This document shows positions 49,716 to 58,230 of a DNA stretch of 64,000 bases, piece by piece. The stretch lies in contig NZ_CABJFS010000001.1 of NCBI RefSeq assembly GCF_902364945.1, forward strand, positions 248,001 through 312,000, in the 5' to 3' direction. Position numbers and translations under genes: made by a program. Each line of letters opens with the position of its first letter. Position 1 is the first letter of the stretch. The notes beneath the pieces were generated by a model that was given only the letters and a program-made list of their open reading frames with translations, had not been told where the DNA came from and ran no database searches. Origin of the DNA: Collinsella aerofaciens (GTDB lineage Bacteria; Actinomycetota; Coriobacteriia; Coriobacteriales; Coriobacteriaceae).

Positions 49716-49790
49716 TGGAGCCAGTGACAGGAATCGAACCTGCAACCCACTGATTACAAATCAGTTGCGCTACCGTTGCGCCACACTGGC
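49716..49790 (-). tRNA. tRNA-Thr (TGT)
   Basis: Acceptor GCCAGTG/CACTGGC, D arm GGCGCAACGGTAGCGC, anticodon TGT in CTGATTTGTAATCAG, T arm CAGGTTCGATTCCTG, encoded CCA. Confidence 0.95.
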
Positions 49791-49942
49791 ACACTTGGCG
49801 CTTTCGCGCGAAGCCAATTAAGAATAAAGGAATTGCGGACGAGGCGCAACAGGCCGCGCGGCGTTATATAAATATGCAAAATCCAGCAACAACACGTACC
49901 AAGCCCGTTCATTTCTGTCAGTTCGCCCTCAATCTTAAAACT

Positions 49943-50004
49943 CTTCGCCAGAACGAATAGTTTTAATTACAATTGGCTATATAAAACTATTCGTTCTGGC
50001 GAAG
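49943..50004. promoter_or_regulatory. Perfect 23-bp inverted repeat, likely operator/promoter
   Basis: 49943-49965 and 49982-50004 are exact complements (left CTTCGCCAGAACGAATAG, five more bases) around a 16-bp AT-rich centre that includes TATATA. It ends ten bases before the HTH-HipA gene start, so it is probably the autoregulatory site of that gene. Confidence 0.75.
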
Positions 50005-50013
50005 GGTTTCGCG

Positions 50014-51354
50014 ATGTTGACTACAAAGGAAGCAGCCGAACTGCTCGGCATCACCCCGCGCAGGGTGCAGGAGCTCATTAAGAACGGCGCGCTGACCGCC
50101 CGCAAGGCTTCTGGCGTGTGGCTTATCGACAAAGACAGCGTAGACACGCGACTCCGCTCCGCAACCAAAAGAGGGGGACGGCCTCGTCGCGGGCATGGGA
50201 AAAGCGAAATCGCATTTACCCTCATGAACCGCACGCACGAAGTGGCCCAGCTGGTCTACAGCAGATCACGGAAAGACTTCACCCACATCGGCGCCGACGT
50301 CGATCGTGCCCACGCCCCTATTGGAGTACTTGGCCCCAATAGTCCCGTGTCGCTCGACTCTTTCCGCATTTGGTGGCGAGGCCGCGGTATCCCGCTCGCG
50401 CGCATTGGGCTTGCATCCCTGTTGGCAGAAGCAGCAGTCGATGTTCCCGACGAACTCATCCAGCGAAATCTTGGCCTCTCCTTATCCGACCAGTATTGGA
50501 TTAGACCCCAAGGCTCCGGTCTCGCGTGGGAAGATATCAATTTCTTCAATAATGCTTTTGACGACGTCTCTCTCAGCATCGCGCCCTTCGCCCCAGAGGG
50601 CAAGGCAGCTGCCGCAAAGCCCGACAACACCTCGGACGGCAATCTTCAAAAGTACTGGACATGCGAGGATGACCGTCGAATACTCCACAAGGCAGGTGCG
50701 CACCTGAACCAGGAACCCTATAACGAGATGGTGGCGACCGCACTTCACCGTCGCATCCTAAACGCTTGCGATTATGTACCCTATTCGCTCGAAGGCACAG
50801 GTACTTCTGCCTTGAGCACATGCAATGTCTTCTTAACTGACGAAGAAGAATATGTCTCTGCGTTCTATGTAAACCAGCATGCAAATGCAGACGAGCGACT
50901 AACCGATTACGAACGGTATGTAGCAAACTGTGAGGAGCTTGGAGCGACAGATATAAAAGACGCCCTTGACCGCATGATCGTATGTGACGACATCATTGCC
51001 AACTACGATCGTCATTGGCGCAACTTCGGCCTCGTGCGAAACGTCAACTCACTGGTCTGCAGACCAGCCCCCATCTTCGATTCGGGCTCATCACTCTGGT
51101 GCAACATATCACTAGAGGAGCTTAGGGCGGGAGAGCACAGTTTTACCAGCGCACAATTTCATTCAAGCCCCGCCAAACAAATGTTGCTCGTCGAGGACAT
51201 GGGCTGGTTTGACGGCGACAAACTCGAAGGCTTCGTTGGCGAGGCAATCGAGATTCTGTCCAGAAACAACGCGCTCACGGCAAGGCTGCCATATCTAAAA
51301 GAGGCGCTTACATGGCGCCTCCGTAGAATGATCGACATCGCTGAATGGAGTTAG
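50014..51354 (+). CDS. HTH-HipA-like kinase fusion protein
   Basis: 446 residues. Residues 1-50 are an excisionase/MerR-like helix-turn-helix (LTTKEAAELLGITPRRVQEL, IKNGALTARKASGVWLIDKD). The C-terminal half resembles the HipA kinase core: a glycine loop region SDGNLQKYW (about 210), EPYNEMVATALHRRI, the catalytic loop DDIIANYDRHWRNFGLVRN (about 328) and PAPIFDSGSSLWC in place of the metal-binding DFG-type motif. The middle, about 60-200, matches nothing I recognise. HipA and its DNA-binding partner are normally two genes; here they are one. TTG/ATG start uncertainty is small; ATG is at 50014, close to a weak GAAGGG. No separate antitoxin is adjacent. Confidence 0.72.
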   Translation: MLTTKEAAELLGITPRRVQELIKNGALTARKASGVWLIDKDSVDTRLRSATKRGGRPRRGHGKSEIAFTLMNRTHEVAQLVYSRSRKDFTHIGADVDRAHAPIGVLGPNSPVSLDSFRIWWRGRGIPLARIGLASLLAEAAVDVPDELIQRNLGLSLSDQYWIRPQGSGLAWEDINFFNNAFDDVSLSIAPFAPEGKAAAAKPDNTSDGNLQKYWTCEDDRRILHKAGAHLNQEPYNEMVATALHRRILNACDYVPYSLEGTGTSALSTCNVFLTDEEEYVSAFYVNQHANADERLTDYERYVANCEELGATDIKDALDRMIVCDDIIANYDRHWRNFGLVRNVNSLVCRPAPIFDSGSSLWCNISLEELRAGEHSFTSAQFHSSPAKQMLLVEDMGWFDGDKLEGFVGEAIEILSRNNALTARLPYLKEALTWRLRRMIDIAEWS

Positions 51355-51381
51355 CGAGACAGCGTCGCGCCGTCAGCTCCC

Positions 51382-52059
51382 CTACCTCCCGCGCAGGGCC
51401 TTGAGCTTGGCCAGGGCATCGGGGCTCAGGCGACTGCCCAGAGTCATCTTGATCTGCGGAGCTTCCTCTGCCTCGTGAACGTCGTTGTCGATCTGTTTGA
51501 TCTCGTCCACCAGCATACGGCTCGAGATGCGCGTGACGCCCTTGCCCATGACGACGGCCTGTATTGTGCCGTCACTCGATACCACGGAGCACGCGCGGCC
51601 TTCCTCACGCGCCTCGATGCAGAGCTTCTGCACCACGGTATCGGCAGAGACGCCCGTCGGCGAGAACTCGATGCGCACGCCGCGGGCCGGTAGGTTGGGG
51701 CGCTCGTTGGAGATGTTGCCCGCGCCGTCGAACACGATCACGGCCTCGTAACGGCCCTGGGCAAACGCCGCGACATCGTTGATAAGCGCAGTACGAGCCA
51801 TATCGTGGACGTCGCTGGAATATGGATCGTCGGAATGGTCGTAGACGAGCTTTTCGTAGCGCTGCGTGCAGTGGATCACGTTGTAACCGTCGACCACCAG
51901 CAGCTCGGGCTTGTTGGAGTGCACCGTCGAGACTGGGTCGGCGATAGCCTGCGCAAACGCATTGCCGCCCACGCCGTAGGTCGCGGCCGAAACAATCGGC
52001 TTGGCCGAGCCCTCGCCAAAGCGCTTGGCCTTGGACTTGGCGCGGTTCTTCTTGGACAT
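51382..52059 (-). CDS. NYN domain protein, YacP/Rae1-like RNase
   Basis: 225 residues, ATG with GGAGGAG upstream. After a basic N-terminus, the NYN/PIN-like fold starts at LLVVDGYNVIHCTQRY (about 55), with acidic residues at INDVAAFAQGRYEAVIVFDG, GVSADTVVQKLCIEAREEGR and VVSSDGTIQAVVMGKGVTRI. Rae1/YacP proteins cut mRNA in the ribosomal A site. It is the last gene of the disA-ispD-ispF-cysS-rlmB operon, three bases after rlmB, the place where yacP is found in Bacillus. Confidence 0.88.
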   Translation of the reverse strand: MSKKNRAKSKAKRFGEGSAKPIVSAATYGVGGNAFAQAIADPVSTVHSNKPELLVVDGYNVIHCTQRYEKLVYDHSDDPYSSDVHDMARTALINDVAAFAQGRYEAVIVFDGAGNISNERPNLPARGVRIEFSPTGVSADTVVQKLCIEAREEGRACSVVSSDGTIQAVVMGKGVTRISSRMLVDEIKQIDNDVHEAEEAPQIKMTLGSRLSPDALAKLKALRGR

Positions 52060-52062
52060 GCG

Positions 52063-52977
52063 CTACTCCTCCCCCATGAGCTCGCCGGCATTGCGGCGCA
52101 GCCACTCAAAGCACAGCGCGGTGGTCGCCTGGGCCACATTGAGACTCTCGGTCATGCCGCGCTGGGGAAGCTTGGTCAAAAAGTCGCATTTCTCGAGCAC
52201 CAGGCGCGAGATGCCGTCGCCCTCGGACCCCATGACGAGCGCAACGCGGCCCTCGAAGGGGGCGTCCCAGCAGCTGCCCTCGGCGTGCTCGGAGGCACCG
52301 CCCACCCAAAAGCCAGCGGCCTTAAGATCGTCGAGTGCACGGGCGATGTTGGGCACCTGCGCGATGGACAGATGCATGACGGCACCGGCTGAAGTCTTGT
52401 AGCTGCCCACAGTCACGCCAGCGGCACGCTTGTTGGCGATGATAACGCCCGCGGCGCCCACGACCTCGGCGGAGCGCACGATGGCGCCGAAGTTACCGTC
52501 GTCGGTCACGTGGTCGAGCACCACGACAAGCGCCGGACCGTCGCCCGCGCGGTCGAGGATATCGGCGACATCGGCATAGGGGAAGTTGCCTACCTCGAGT
52601 GCGATGCCCTGGTGAGCGCCATGGCTCGACAGCGCATCGAGCTGTGCACGCGGCACGTACTTAATGCGGACACCCGCGGCATTGAGGTCATCGACCAGGC
52701 GCGACAGGGCGGCATCGCGCTCCCCGCCCTCGGCGATGAGCGCGCACTTGATGGGAAAACCGGTGCGTAGCGCCTCGGCGGCAGCACGACGGCCTTCAAT
52801 AAACTCGCCCTTGGGAGCCTGAACAGCGTCGCGGTTGCGATCGCGCTGCGGACGAGCGGCCTGGGCGCGATCGCGCTGGCCCTTAGGAGCGGCAGCGCGA
52901 TCATTGCGGCGAATCGGACGCGAGCCAGAAGCAGCCTGCTTGCCGCCACGAGGCGCACGCTTGCGATTGTCGGCCAT
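52063..52977 (-). CDS. rlmB: 23S rRNA 2'-O-methyltransferase, RlmB-type SpoU
   Basis: 304 residues, ATG with AAGGAGG upstream. A basic, low-complexity extension (about 1-55, Arg/Ala/Gln-rich) precedes the substrate-binding domain (FIEGRRAAAEALRTGFPIKC) and the knotted SPOUT domain: motif 1 VVLDHVTDDGNFGAIVRSAE, motif 2 LVMGSEGDGISRLVL, motif 3 GMTESLNVAQATTALCFEW. Likely methylates G2251 of 23S rRNA. The extension is longer than in E. coli RlmB. Confidence 0.93.
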   Translation of the reverse strand: MADNRKRAPRGGKQAASGSRPIRRNDRAAAPKGQRDRAQAARPQRDRNRDAVQAPKGEFIEGRRAAAEALRTGFPIKCALIAEGGERDAALSRLVDDLNAAGVRIKYVPRAQLDALSSHGAHQGIALEVGNFPYADVADILDRAGDGPALVVVLDHVTDDGNFGAIVRSAEVVGAAGVIIANKRAAGVTVGSYKTSAGAVMHLSIAQVPNIARALDDLKAAGFWVGGASEHAEGSCWDAPFEGRVALVMGSEGDGISRLVLEKCDFLTKLPQRGMTESLNVAQATTALCFEWLRRNAGELMGEE

Positions 52978-53011
52978 AGGACGGCCTCCTTAAATAGATA
53001 ACGAACAAGAA

Positions 53012-53114
53012 TCGACCGTTCGAGCCGCGGCACCTTGCCTTTCAATCGTCGGGCATGACCACCAGGTCTATGCCCTCCTCTTTCAAGGCAATCTGCCGCA
53101 CCTCGAACGGTCGA
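53012..53114. repeat. Nested hairpin between cysS and rlmB
   Basis: Perfect 13-bp outer arms TCGACCGTTCGAG (53012-53024) and its complement (53102-53114), an inner GGCAA/TTGCC-type stem, and a central hairpin GGGCAT/ATGCCC at 53051-53075. It occupies the 143-base gap inside the operon, so it is transcribed as a long RNA hairpin. Confidence 0.75.
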
Positions 53115-53120
53115 CAAATA

Positions 53121-54587
53121 CTAGAGACTCTTAATACGAGTGCCCGCGGCCGTATCCTCAATGGTGAGGCCCAGGTCCTTGAGCTGGTCGCGAATGGCAT
53201 CTGCCAGATCCCAGTTCTTGGCGGCACGGGCCTCGGCGCGAGCCTCGAGAATCTTAGCAGCGGCCTCATCCACGTCGTCACCAGTGTAGGCAACCAAACC
53301 GGCGGCAACGCCCAGCAGACCCAGCGGCAGCTCGACCTTGGGCTCGGGAAGTTCAACGCCAAACGCATCGATCAGCTCGGCCAGCGTATCGGCGGCAGCC
53401 AGGACTGCGGCCTTGTCGGCAGCATCGCCCGCCTGCTCCAGATACTGATTGCACTCGGTGACAAAGCCAAAGACGGCACCCATGGCACCGGCGGTGTTAA
53501 AGTCGTCGTCCATGCACTCCTTAAAGGCGGCACGGGTCTCGGCGGCCTTGGCGGCAAACGCCTCGGCGGCAGCCGCATCGGCATCGGCCGTCGCGTGGTT
53601 CGCAGCCCAACGCAGGTTCTCGACCGTACCGGCAATACGCGTGAGCGAATTCTCGGCGCCCTCCAGGCGCTCCCAGGAGAAGTCGAGCGGTGAGCGATAG
53701 CTCGTCTGCAGCATCAGCAGGCGCAGGGCGGCAGCGGAGTGCTGCTCGAGGACCTCGGCCAGCGTAAAGAAGTTGCCGAGCGACTTGGACATCTTCTCGC
53801 CGTCTACCAGCAGCATGCCCGTGTGCATCCAAGTGTTGGAGAAGCCCTGGTGCCAGGCGCAGGTGGCCTGGGCGCACTCGTTCTCGTGATGCGGGAAGGC
53901 AAGGTCGGAGCCGCCGCCGTGGATATCGATCGGGGTGCCCAGGTAGCGGTGCACCATGGCGGCACACTCGGTGTGCCAACCGGGACGGCCTTCGCCCCAG
54001 GGGCTCGGCCAGCTGGGCTCGCCGGGCTTGGCAGCCTTCCACAGGGCAAAGTCGAGCGGGTCGTTCTTGTCCTCGTTCTCCTCGATGCGCGCGCCAACCA
54101 TAAGGTCGTCGATGTTGCGGCCCGAGACCTGACCATAGTTGGGATCGCTGCGCACGGCAAAGTACACATCGCCGTTATCGGCTGCGTAAGCGTGGCCCTG
54201 CTCGATAAGCGTCTTGATCATGGCGATCATGGGGCCGATCTCCTTGGTGGCGCGGGGGCGCACATCGGGATCGAGCACGTTGGCGGCGCGCATGACGCCG
54301 ATGAACTTGTCGGAAAACTCCGTCGCGACCTCGGCAGCCGTACGGCCCTGCTCGTTGGCGCGCTTGATGATCTTGTCATCGACATCGGTGAGGTTCTGGG
54401 CGAACGTGACCTCGTAGCCGCTCGCGATGAGCCAGCGACGAATCACGTCAAAGCTGATGAACGTACGGGCGTTGCCGATGTGGATGTTGTCGTAGACCGT
54501 GGGGCCGCACACGTACATGCGGACCTTGCCGGACTCGATGGGCTGGAACTCTTCCTTTTTATGGGTAGCGCTGTTGTAGATACGCAT
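53121..54587 (-). CDS. cysS: Cysteinyl-tRNA synthetase
   Basis: 488 residues, ATG with AAGGAG upstream. Class I: HIGH motif in TVYDNIHIGNARTF (about 37) with the zinc-binding Cys in MYVCGPTVYD, further zinc ligands in WHTECAAMVHRYLG and IHGGGSDLAFPHHENE, the KMSKS signature KMSKSLGNFF (about 270), DALR region and the C-terminal helical domain. It follows ispF with overlap of regulatory signals, and lies upstream of rlmB. Confidence 0.97.
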   Translation of the reverse strand: MRIYNSATHKKEEFQPIESGKVRMYVCGPTVYDNIHIGNARTFISFDVIRRWLIASGYEVTFAQNLTDVDDKIIKRANEQGRTAAEVATEFSDKFIGVMRAANVLDPDVRPRATKEIGPMIAMIKTLIEQGHAYAADNGDVYFAVRSDPNYGQVSGRNIDDLMVGARIEENEDKNDPLDFALWKAAKPGEPSWPSPWGEGRPGWHTECAAMVHRYLGTPIDIHGGGSDLAFPHHENECAQATCAWHQGFSNTWMHTGMLLVDGEKMSKSLGNFFTLAEVLEQHSAAALRLLMLQTSYRSPLDFSWERLEGAENSLTRIAGTVENLRWAANHATADADAAAAEAFAAKAAETRAAFKECMDDDFNTAGAMGAVFGFVTECNQYLEQAGDAADKAAVLAAADTLAELIDAFGVELPEPKVELPLGLLGVAAGLVAYTGDDVDEAAAKILEARAEARAAKNWDLADAIRDQLKDLGLTIEDTAAGTRIKSL

Positions 54588-54590
54588 TCG

Positions 54591-55085
54591 TTACTCCTTA
54601 ACGGTTTTCTGTAGCAGGCAGACGGCCCAGGCGCCAATTCCCTCGCCTTGACCTTCCCAACCGAGTTTTTCGGTCGTGGTGGCGGCGACGCCCACGTTTT
54701 CGACGTCAACGCCCAGAGCATGGGCGAGGTTGGTGCGCATGGCATCGCGGTGCGGGGTGATCTTGGGCTGCTGACAGGCAATGGTGCAGTCGGCATCGAC
54801 AAACTCAAAGCCCAGCTCGCGCGCATAGTCCATCACACGGGCAAGCAGCACCATCGAGTCGGCGCCCTCATAGGCGGGGTCGGTATCGGGGAATAGCTTG
54901 CCAATGTCTCCCCCACGGCAGGCACCCAGAATGGCGTCGGCCAACGCGTGCGCAAGCACATCGGCATCCGAGTGGCCCAGCAGGCCGCGCTCATAGGGAA
55001 TGTCGACCCCGCCGATAATACATCGACGCCCCTCCACCAAACGATGGACGTCGTAGCCGTGGCCAATGCGCAGGTTACTGAACAT
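54591..55085 (-). CDS. ispF: 2-C-methyl-D-erythritol 2,4-cyclodiphosphate synthase
   Basis: 164 residues from ATG 55085 (MFSNLRIGHGYDVHRL), overlapping the ispD end by 11 bp. Zinc ligands in GHGYDVHRL (D, H) and the later GHSDADVLAHALADAILGA; C-terminal IGAWAVCLLQK. Fifth step of the MEP isoprenoid pathway, next to ispD. An upstream in-frame start at 55118 lies deep in ispD and is not needed. Confidence 0.95.
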   Translation of the reverse strand: MFSNLRIGHGYDVHRLVEGRRCIIGGVDIPYERGLLGHSDADVLAHALADAILGACRGGDIGKLFPDTDPAYEGADSMVLLARVMDYARELGFEFVDADCTIACQQPKITPHRDAMRTNLAHALGVDVENVGVAATTTEKLGWEGQGEGIGAWAVCLLQKTVKE

Positions 55086-55803
55086 GGGGAAGGTCCTCTC
55101 CCTCGGCCATGCGGCCAAGCAGAATCGCGGTTACGGGACGCAGGTCCTCGGGCACCGTCACCTTAAGGTTATCGCGCGGGCTCTGGACACAGCGGACACG
55201 CCCGCCCATGCGCTCGACCAGCGAAGAATCGTCGGTCCCGATAAAGCCCTCGGCGATAGCTGCGGTGTGGGCGCGCTTCATGGCGTCGACGCTAAAGATC
55301 TGCGGTGTCTGCGCGGCCCAGTAGAGCTCACGCGGCGGCGTCTCGACGATATTGTCGCCGTCGACGATCTTGAGCGTGTCGATCGCGGGCTGACCGCATA
55401 CGACACCGTCGAGCGAGCGGTCGCCCACAAGCACGTCGATCGCATGATCGACGGCCTCGGTCGTGATGAGCGGACGGGCGCCGTCGTGGATGGCGACATA
55501 TTCGAAACCCGCCGGAACCGCATGCACGCCGGCACGGGTGGAATCCTGACGGGTATCGCCGGCATCGGCGAAGCTGATGGGCGTGTCATAGTCAAACGGG
55601 TCGATGGCCAGGCGGCGCATCTCGGCACGGCGCTCGGCAGGACACACCACCACGATGTGGCCGACCTTGTCGCTACGATCGAACGCGCGGATGGACCAGC
55701 TCATGAGCGGACGGCCCGCCACGTTAACGAGCTGCTTGCCGCCGGGATTTCCAAAGCGCTGGCCGCTACCGCCGGCAACGACCACGGCGCATACGGGCGC
55801 CAT
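55075..55803 (-). CDS. ispD: 2-C-methyl-D-erythritol 4-phosphate cytidylyltransferase
   Basis: 242 residues. CTP-binding VVVAGGSGQRFGNPGGKQLV (about 8-27), then VAIHDGARPLITTEAVDHAI and AAQTPQIFSVDAMKRAHTAA, and TDDSSLVERMGGRVRCVQSP, the IspD pattern. The start codon shares its A with the disA stop (TAATG), so translation is coupled. Third step of the MEP pathway. Confidence 0.95.
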   Translation of the reverse strand: MAPVCAVVVAGGSGQRFGNPGGKQLVNVAGRPLMSWSIRAFDRSDKVGHIVVVCPAERRAEMRRLAIDPFDYDTPISFADAGDTRQDSTRAGVHAVPAGFEYVAIHDGARPLITTEAVDHAIDVLVGDRSLDGVVCGQPAIDTLKIVDGDNIVETPPRELYWAAQTPQIFSVDAMKRAHTAAIAEGFIGTDDSSLVERMGGRVRCVQSPRDNLKVTVPEDLRPVTAILLGRMAEGEDLPHVQ

Positions 55804-56870
55804 TATGCGTTCCCCTGTTTGGTGCCCTTCATGCGGTACAGCGAGTCCGCAAGAATGGCAGGATTGTTGACGCCAAAGTCGCCCAAGCGCTCCGGATCCT
55901 CGCTGATGTCATCCATGAGCTCCTGCAGCGAGCCGTACTCGTCGACGATCTTCTCGGCCACGCCGTCGCGCACGACGGACACGCGCGAAAGCGTACGCAG
56001 GCCCAGCGGCGTCATGACGGAGTCCTCGTCCAGGTCGTCGTAACCCAGAACCGCCGCCACATGCTGTGGGTCGGACAGGTCCTTAGGTGTCATACGGCTT
56101 AGGTTGGCGCGAATCTTCTCGGCATTAGCCTCGGAAGAATCACTTGCGTAGTCGCGGATCATCAGGTCATACTCGGTATCCATGCTGGAGCCCGCGAGCT
56201 GCTCGAGCTGCATCTGCACGAGCTTGCCCTGGTTGCCCAACTTGACGATGCAATCCTTAAGCTCAGTCTTTGCCTGCTGCATGATCTCGAAGCTCGAGAA
56301 AATACCGGTAATGTCGGCGAGCGTAACGTAGTCGTCGAGCTCGAGGGCCGTCAGGCGCAGCAAGGAGCGGTCGAGCGACTGACGGGTAGTCTGGAGCGTG
56401 GCGACGAGCTGGTTGACCGAGCTCATGATGGTGGTGACGGGCTGGATCTCGTAGCTCTTGCCGTGAACGTACACGTTGACGACGGCACGACGGGCCGAGA
56501 CCGAGATCACAATGGCATCGGTGAGCACCGACATGCGAGCGGCGGTGCGATGACGCATGCCCGTCTCGCTCGTGGCAAGCGAGGGATCGGGATTGAGATG
56601 GAAGTTGGCGCGCAGGATCTGGGTGAGGTCGCCGTCGATGACGATGGCGCCGTCCATCTTGGAGAGCTCGAACAGACGGTTCGAGGTGAACGAAATGTTG
56701 AGCGGGAAGCCGTCGTTACCGGCAGCGAGCACGTTTTCGGTGTCGCCAACGCAGATAAGGGCGCCCAGGTGACCGGCGATGATCATGTCGAGGGCAGTGC
56801 GGATCGGCTGACCAGGTGCCGTCAGACGGATGGCCTGTTCCATACGCTTTTGCAGCTCGTTCTTATCCAA
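55803..56870 (-). CDS. disA: DNA integrity scanning protein, diadenylate cyclase DisA
   Basis: 355 residues. The DAC domain (about 10-145) has the catalytic DGA motif (KMDGAIVIDGD, about 73) and GMRHRTAARMS (RHR, about 107); the central helical spine follows, then a C-terminal helix-hairpin-helix DNA-binding part (LRTLSRVSVVRDGVAEKIVD, EYGSLQELMDDISED). It makes c-di-AMP from two ATP and scans DNA for branched structures. First gene of the disA-ispD-ispF-cysS-rlmB-NYN operon. radA, its frequent neighbour, is not seen in the 226-base gap upstream. Confidence 0.96.
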   Translation of the reverse strand: MDKNELQKRMEQAIRLTAPGQPIRTALDMIIAGHLGALICVGDTENVLAAGNDGFPLNISFTSNRLFELSKMDGAIVIDGDLTQILRANFHLNPDPSLATSETGMRHRTAARMSVLTDAIVISVSARRAVVNVYVHGKSYEIQPVTTIMSSVNQLVATLQTTRQSLDRSLLRLTALELDDYVTLADITGIFSSFEIMQQAKTELKDCIVKLGNQGKLVQMQLEQLAGSSMDTEYDLMIRDYASDSSEANAEKIRANLSRMTPKDLSDPQHVAAVLGYDDLDEDSVMTPLGLRTLSRVSVVRDGVAEKIVDEYGSLQELMDDISEDPERLGDFGVNNPAILADSLYRMKGTKQGNA

Positions 56871-57096
56871 GGCATCGCTCCCATCGTATACGCTCCATAA
56901 ACGCTAAATAGTTTCTCACGGTTTGTCCCCGCGGCGCTCGCGAAATCCGATGCTTACAGAATGAGCGAACACCGCTAAGATAGCTAATTTGGGACGGGCT
57001 CTTTTGACTACCCACTCAACCATTTGCCAAGGATAGTCTTTATGTTGCTCCCCCAAGAGGTACACGCGGGCCCGCCCGCAGAGAGGGAGCCAGACT

Positions 57097-57675
57097 ATGG
57101 GACTCGCAGAGCTCGTGCTGCTCGCCGTTGGCCTTTCGATGGACGCCTTTGCCGTATCCATCTGCAAGGGCCTTGGCATGAAGAAGATCAACCTTAAGGT
57201 CGCCGTAGTGCTCGGCCTGTTCTTTGGCGGCTTCCAGGCCGGCATGCCCGTGATCGGATGGGCGCTTGGCAGCCAGTTTATGGGCATCATCGGCCCCATC
57301 GACCACTGGATCGCCTTTATCCTGCTCGCCTTCATTGGCGGCAAAATGCTGTGGGAGGCCTCTACCGAGGACGAGGATGAAGGCGACGGCGAGGATGCCG
57401 AAAAGATTGACCTGGGCGAGTACCTGATCCTCGCCATCGCCACCTCAATCGACGCCCTAGCCGTAGGCATCTCATTTGCCGCGCTCTCGGTCGACATCAT
57501 GCCCGCCGTGTCGCTCATCGGCATCACGACCTTTATCTTCTCCGTCGCCGGCGTAGCGATCGGCCACACCTTTGGCGCGCGCTACGAAAAACCCGCCACC
57601 ATCGTGGGCGGCGTCGTGCTCATCCTTATCGGGCTTAAGATCTTACTTGAGCATCTGGGGATTCTCGCGATATAA
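57097..57675 (+). CDS. mntP: Manganese efflux pump MntP
   Basis: 192 residues, six membrane segments. Two half-repeats each with a conserved Asp in the membrane: LAVGLSMDAFAVSICKGLGM (D16) and LAIATSIDALAVGISFAALS (about 118), plus the acidic cytoplasmic loop STEDEDEGDGEDAEK. Exports Mn2+. GAGAGGGAGCC precedes ATG. The upstream 120 bases are structured-looking (GCGGGCCCGC) but I cannot recognise the yybP-ykoY manganese riboswitch there. Confidence 0.94.
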   Translation: MGLAELVLLAVGLSMDAFAVSICKGLGMKKINLKVAVVLGLFFGGFQAGMPVIGWALGSQFMGIIGPIDHWIAFILLAFIGGKMLWEASTEDEDEGDGEDAEKIDLGEYLILAIATSIDALAVGISFAALSVDIMPAVSLIGITTFIFSVAGVAIGHTFGARYEKPATIVGGVVLILIGLKILLEHLGILAI

Positions 57676-57740
57676 AAAACGCCTCTCATAAGCCAACGTC
57701 AATGTAGGGATCTCATGCAGAGTTTTGCATAATGCCTTTT

Positions 57741-57785
57741 CGTGCAGACTTTTGCATGTCATACTGATATGCAAAAGTCTGCACG
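57741..57785. promoter_or_regulatory. HipB-type operator upstream of hipBA
   Basis: Perfect 17-bp inverted repeat CGTGCAGACTTTTGCAT (57741-57757) and its complement (57769-57785), with a third half-site GCAGAGTTTTGCAT at 57718-57731. It covers the promoter area of the hipB gene and fits cooperative autorepression. Confidence 0.8.
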
Positions 57786-57798
57786 TTAGGAGATCGCC

Positions 57799-58230
57799 GT
57801 GGATAACCTTCCCATCACCACACCGCGCCAAGCTGGCATCTACGTGCGCCAGGCACGCGAGACTCAGGGTCTCACCCGTGCCGCCCTCGCCAAAAAGGCC
57901 GGTGTTTCGGAGCGCCTGCTCGCATCGCTCGAGCTAGGAGACGCCACGGGTATTCGGCTCGACAAGTTGCTGACCGTTTTTAACGCACTCGGCATAGGTC
58001 TCTTTGTGCAAAGCGATAACGACTCCATCGCATCGCCCTCTGAACATCCGACGACGATAGCGGACCTCCCTATCGCAAACTCGAATGCCCTGCCAAAGCC
58101 AAGCGTAGGCAGACGACCCGCTCGACAAGGAACGCCATCTTCCTATGGTGCCTTGCTGGCCCAAATCGCAGCCGAGCAAGGCCTTTCCGGCACTTCAGAC
58201 CTCTCCTTTGGCTGTAAGGTTGTGAAATAA
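57799..58230 (+). CDS. hipB: HipB-like antitoxin, HTH (XRE)
   Basis: 143 residues, GTG start with GGAG six bases upstream. XRE helix-turn-helix at about 10-68 (AGIYVRQARETQGLTRAALA, KKAGVSERLLASLELGDATG, IRLDKLLTVFNALGIGLFVQ). The tail of about 70 residues is longer than in E. coli HipB (88 residues) and is Ser/Pro-rich, ending FGCKVVK. Its stop abuts the hipA start. It should bind the operator just upstream and neutralise HipA. Confidence 0.85.
   Translation: MDNLPITTPRQAGIYVRQARETQGLTRAALAKKAGVSERLLASLELGDATGIRLDKLLTVFNALGIGLFVQSDNDSIASPSEHPTTIADLPIANSNALPKPSVGRRPARQGTPSSYGALLAQIAAEQGLSGTSDLSFGCKVVK

Noticed and set aside
56900..57096. yybP-ykoY manganese riboswitch before mntP
   Set aside because: Expected by gene context, but the conserved loop sequences could not be found.
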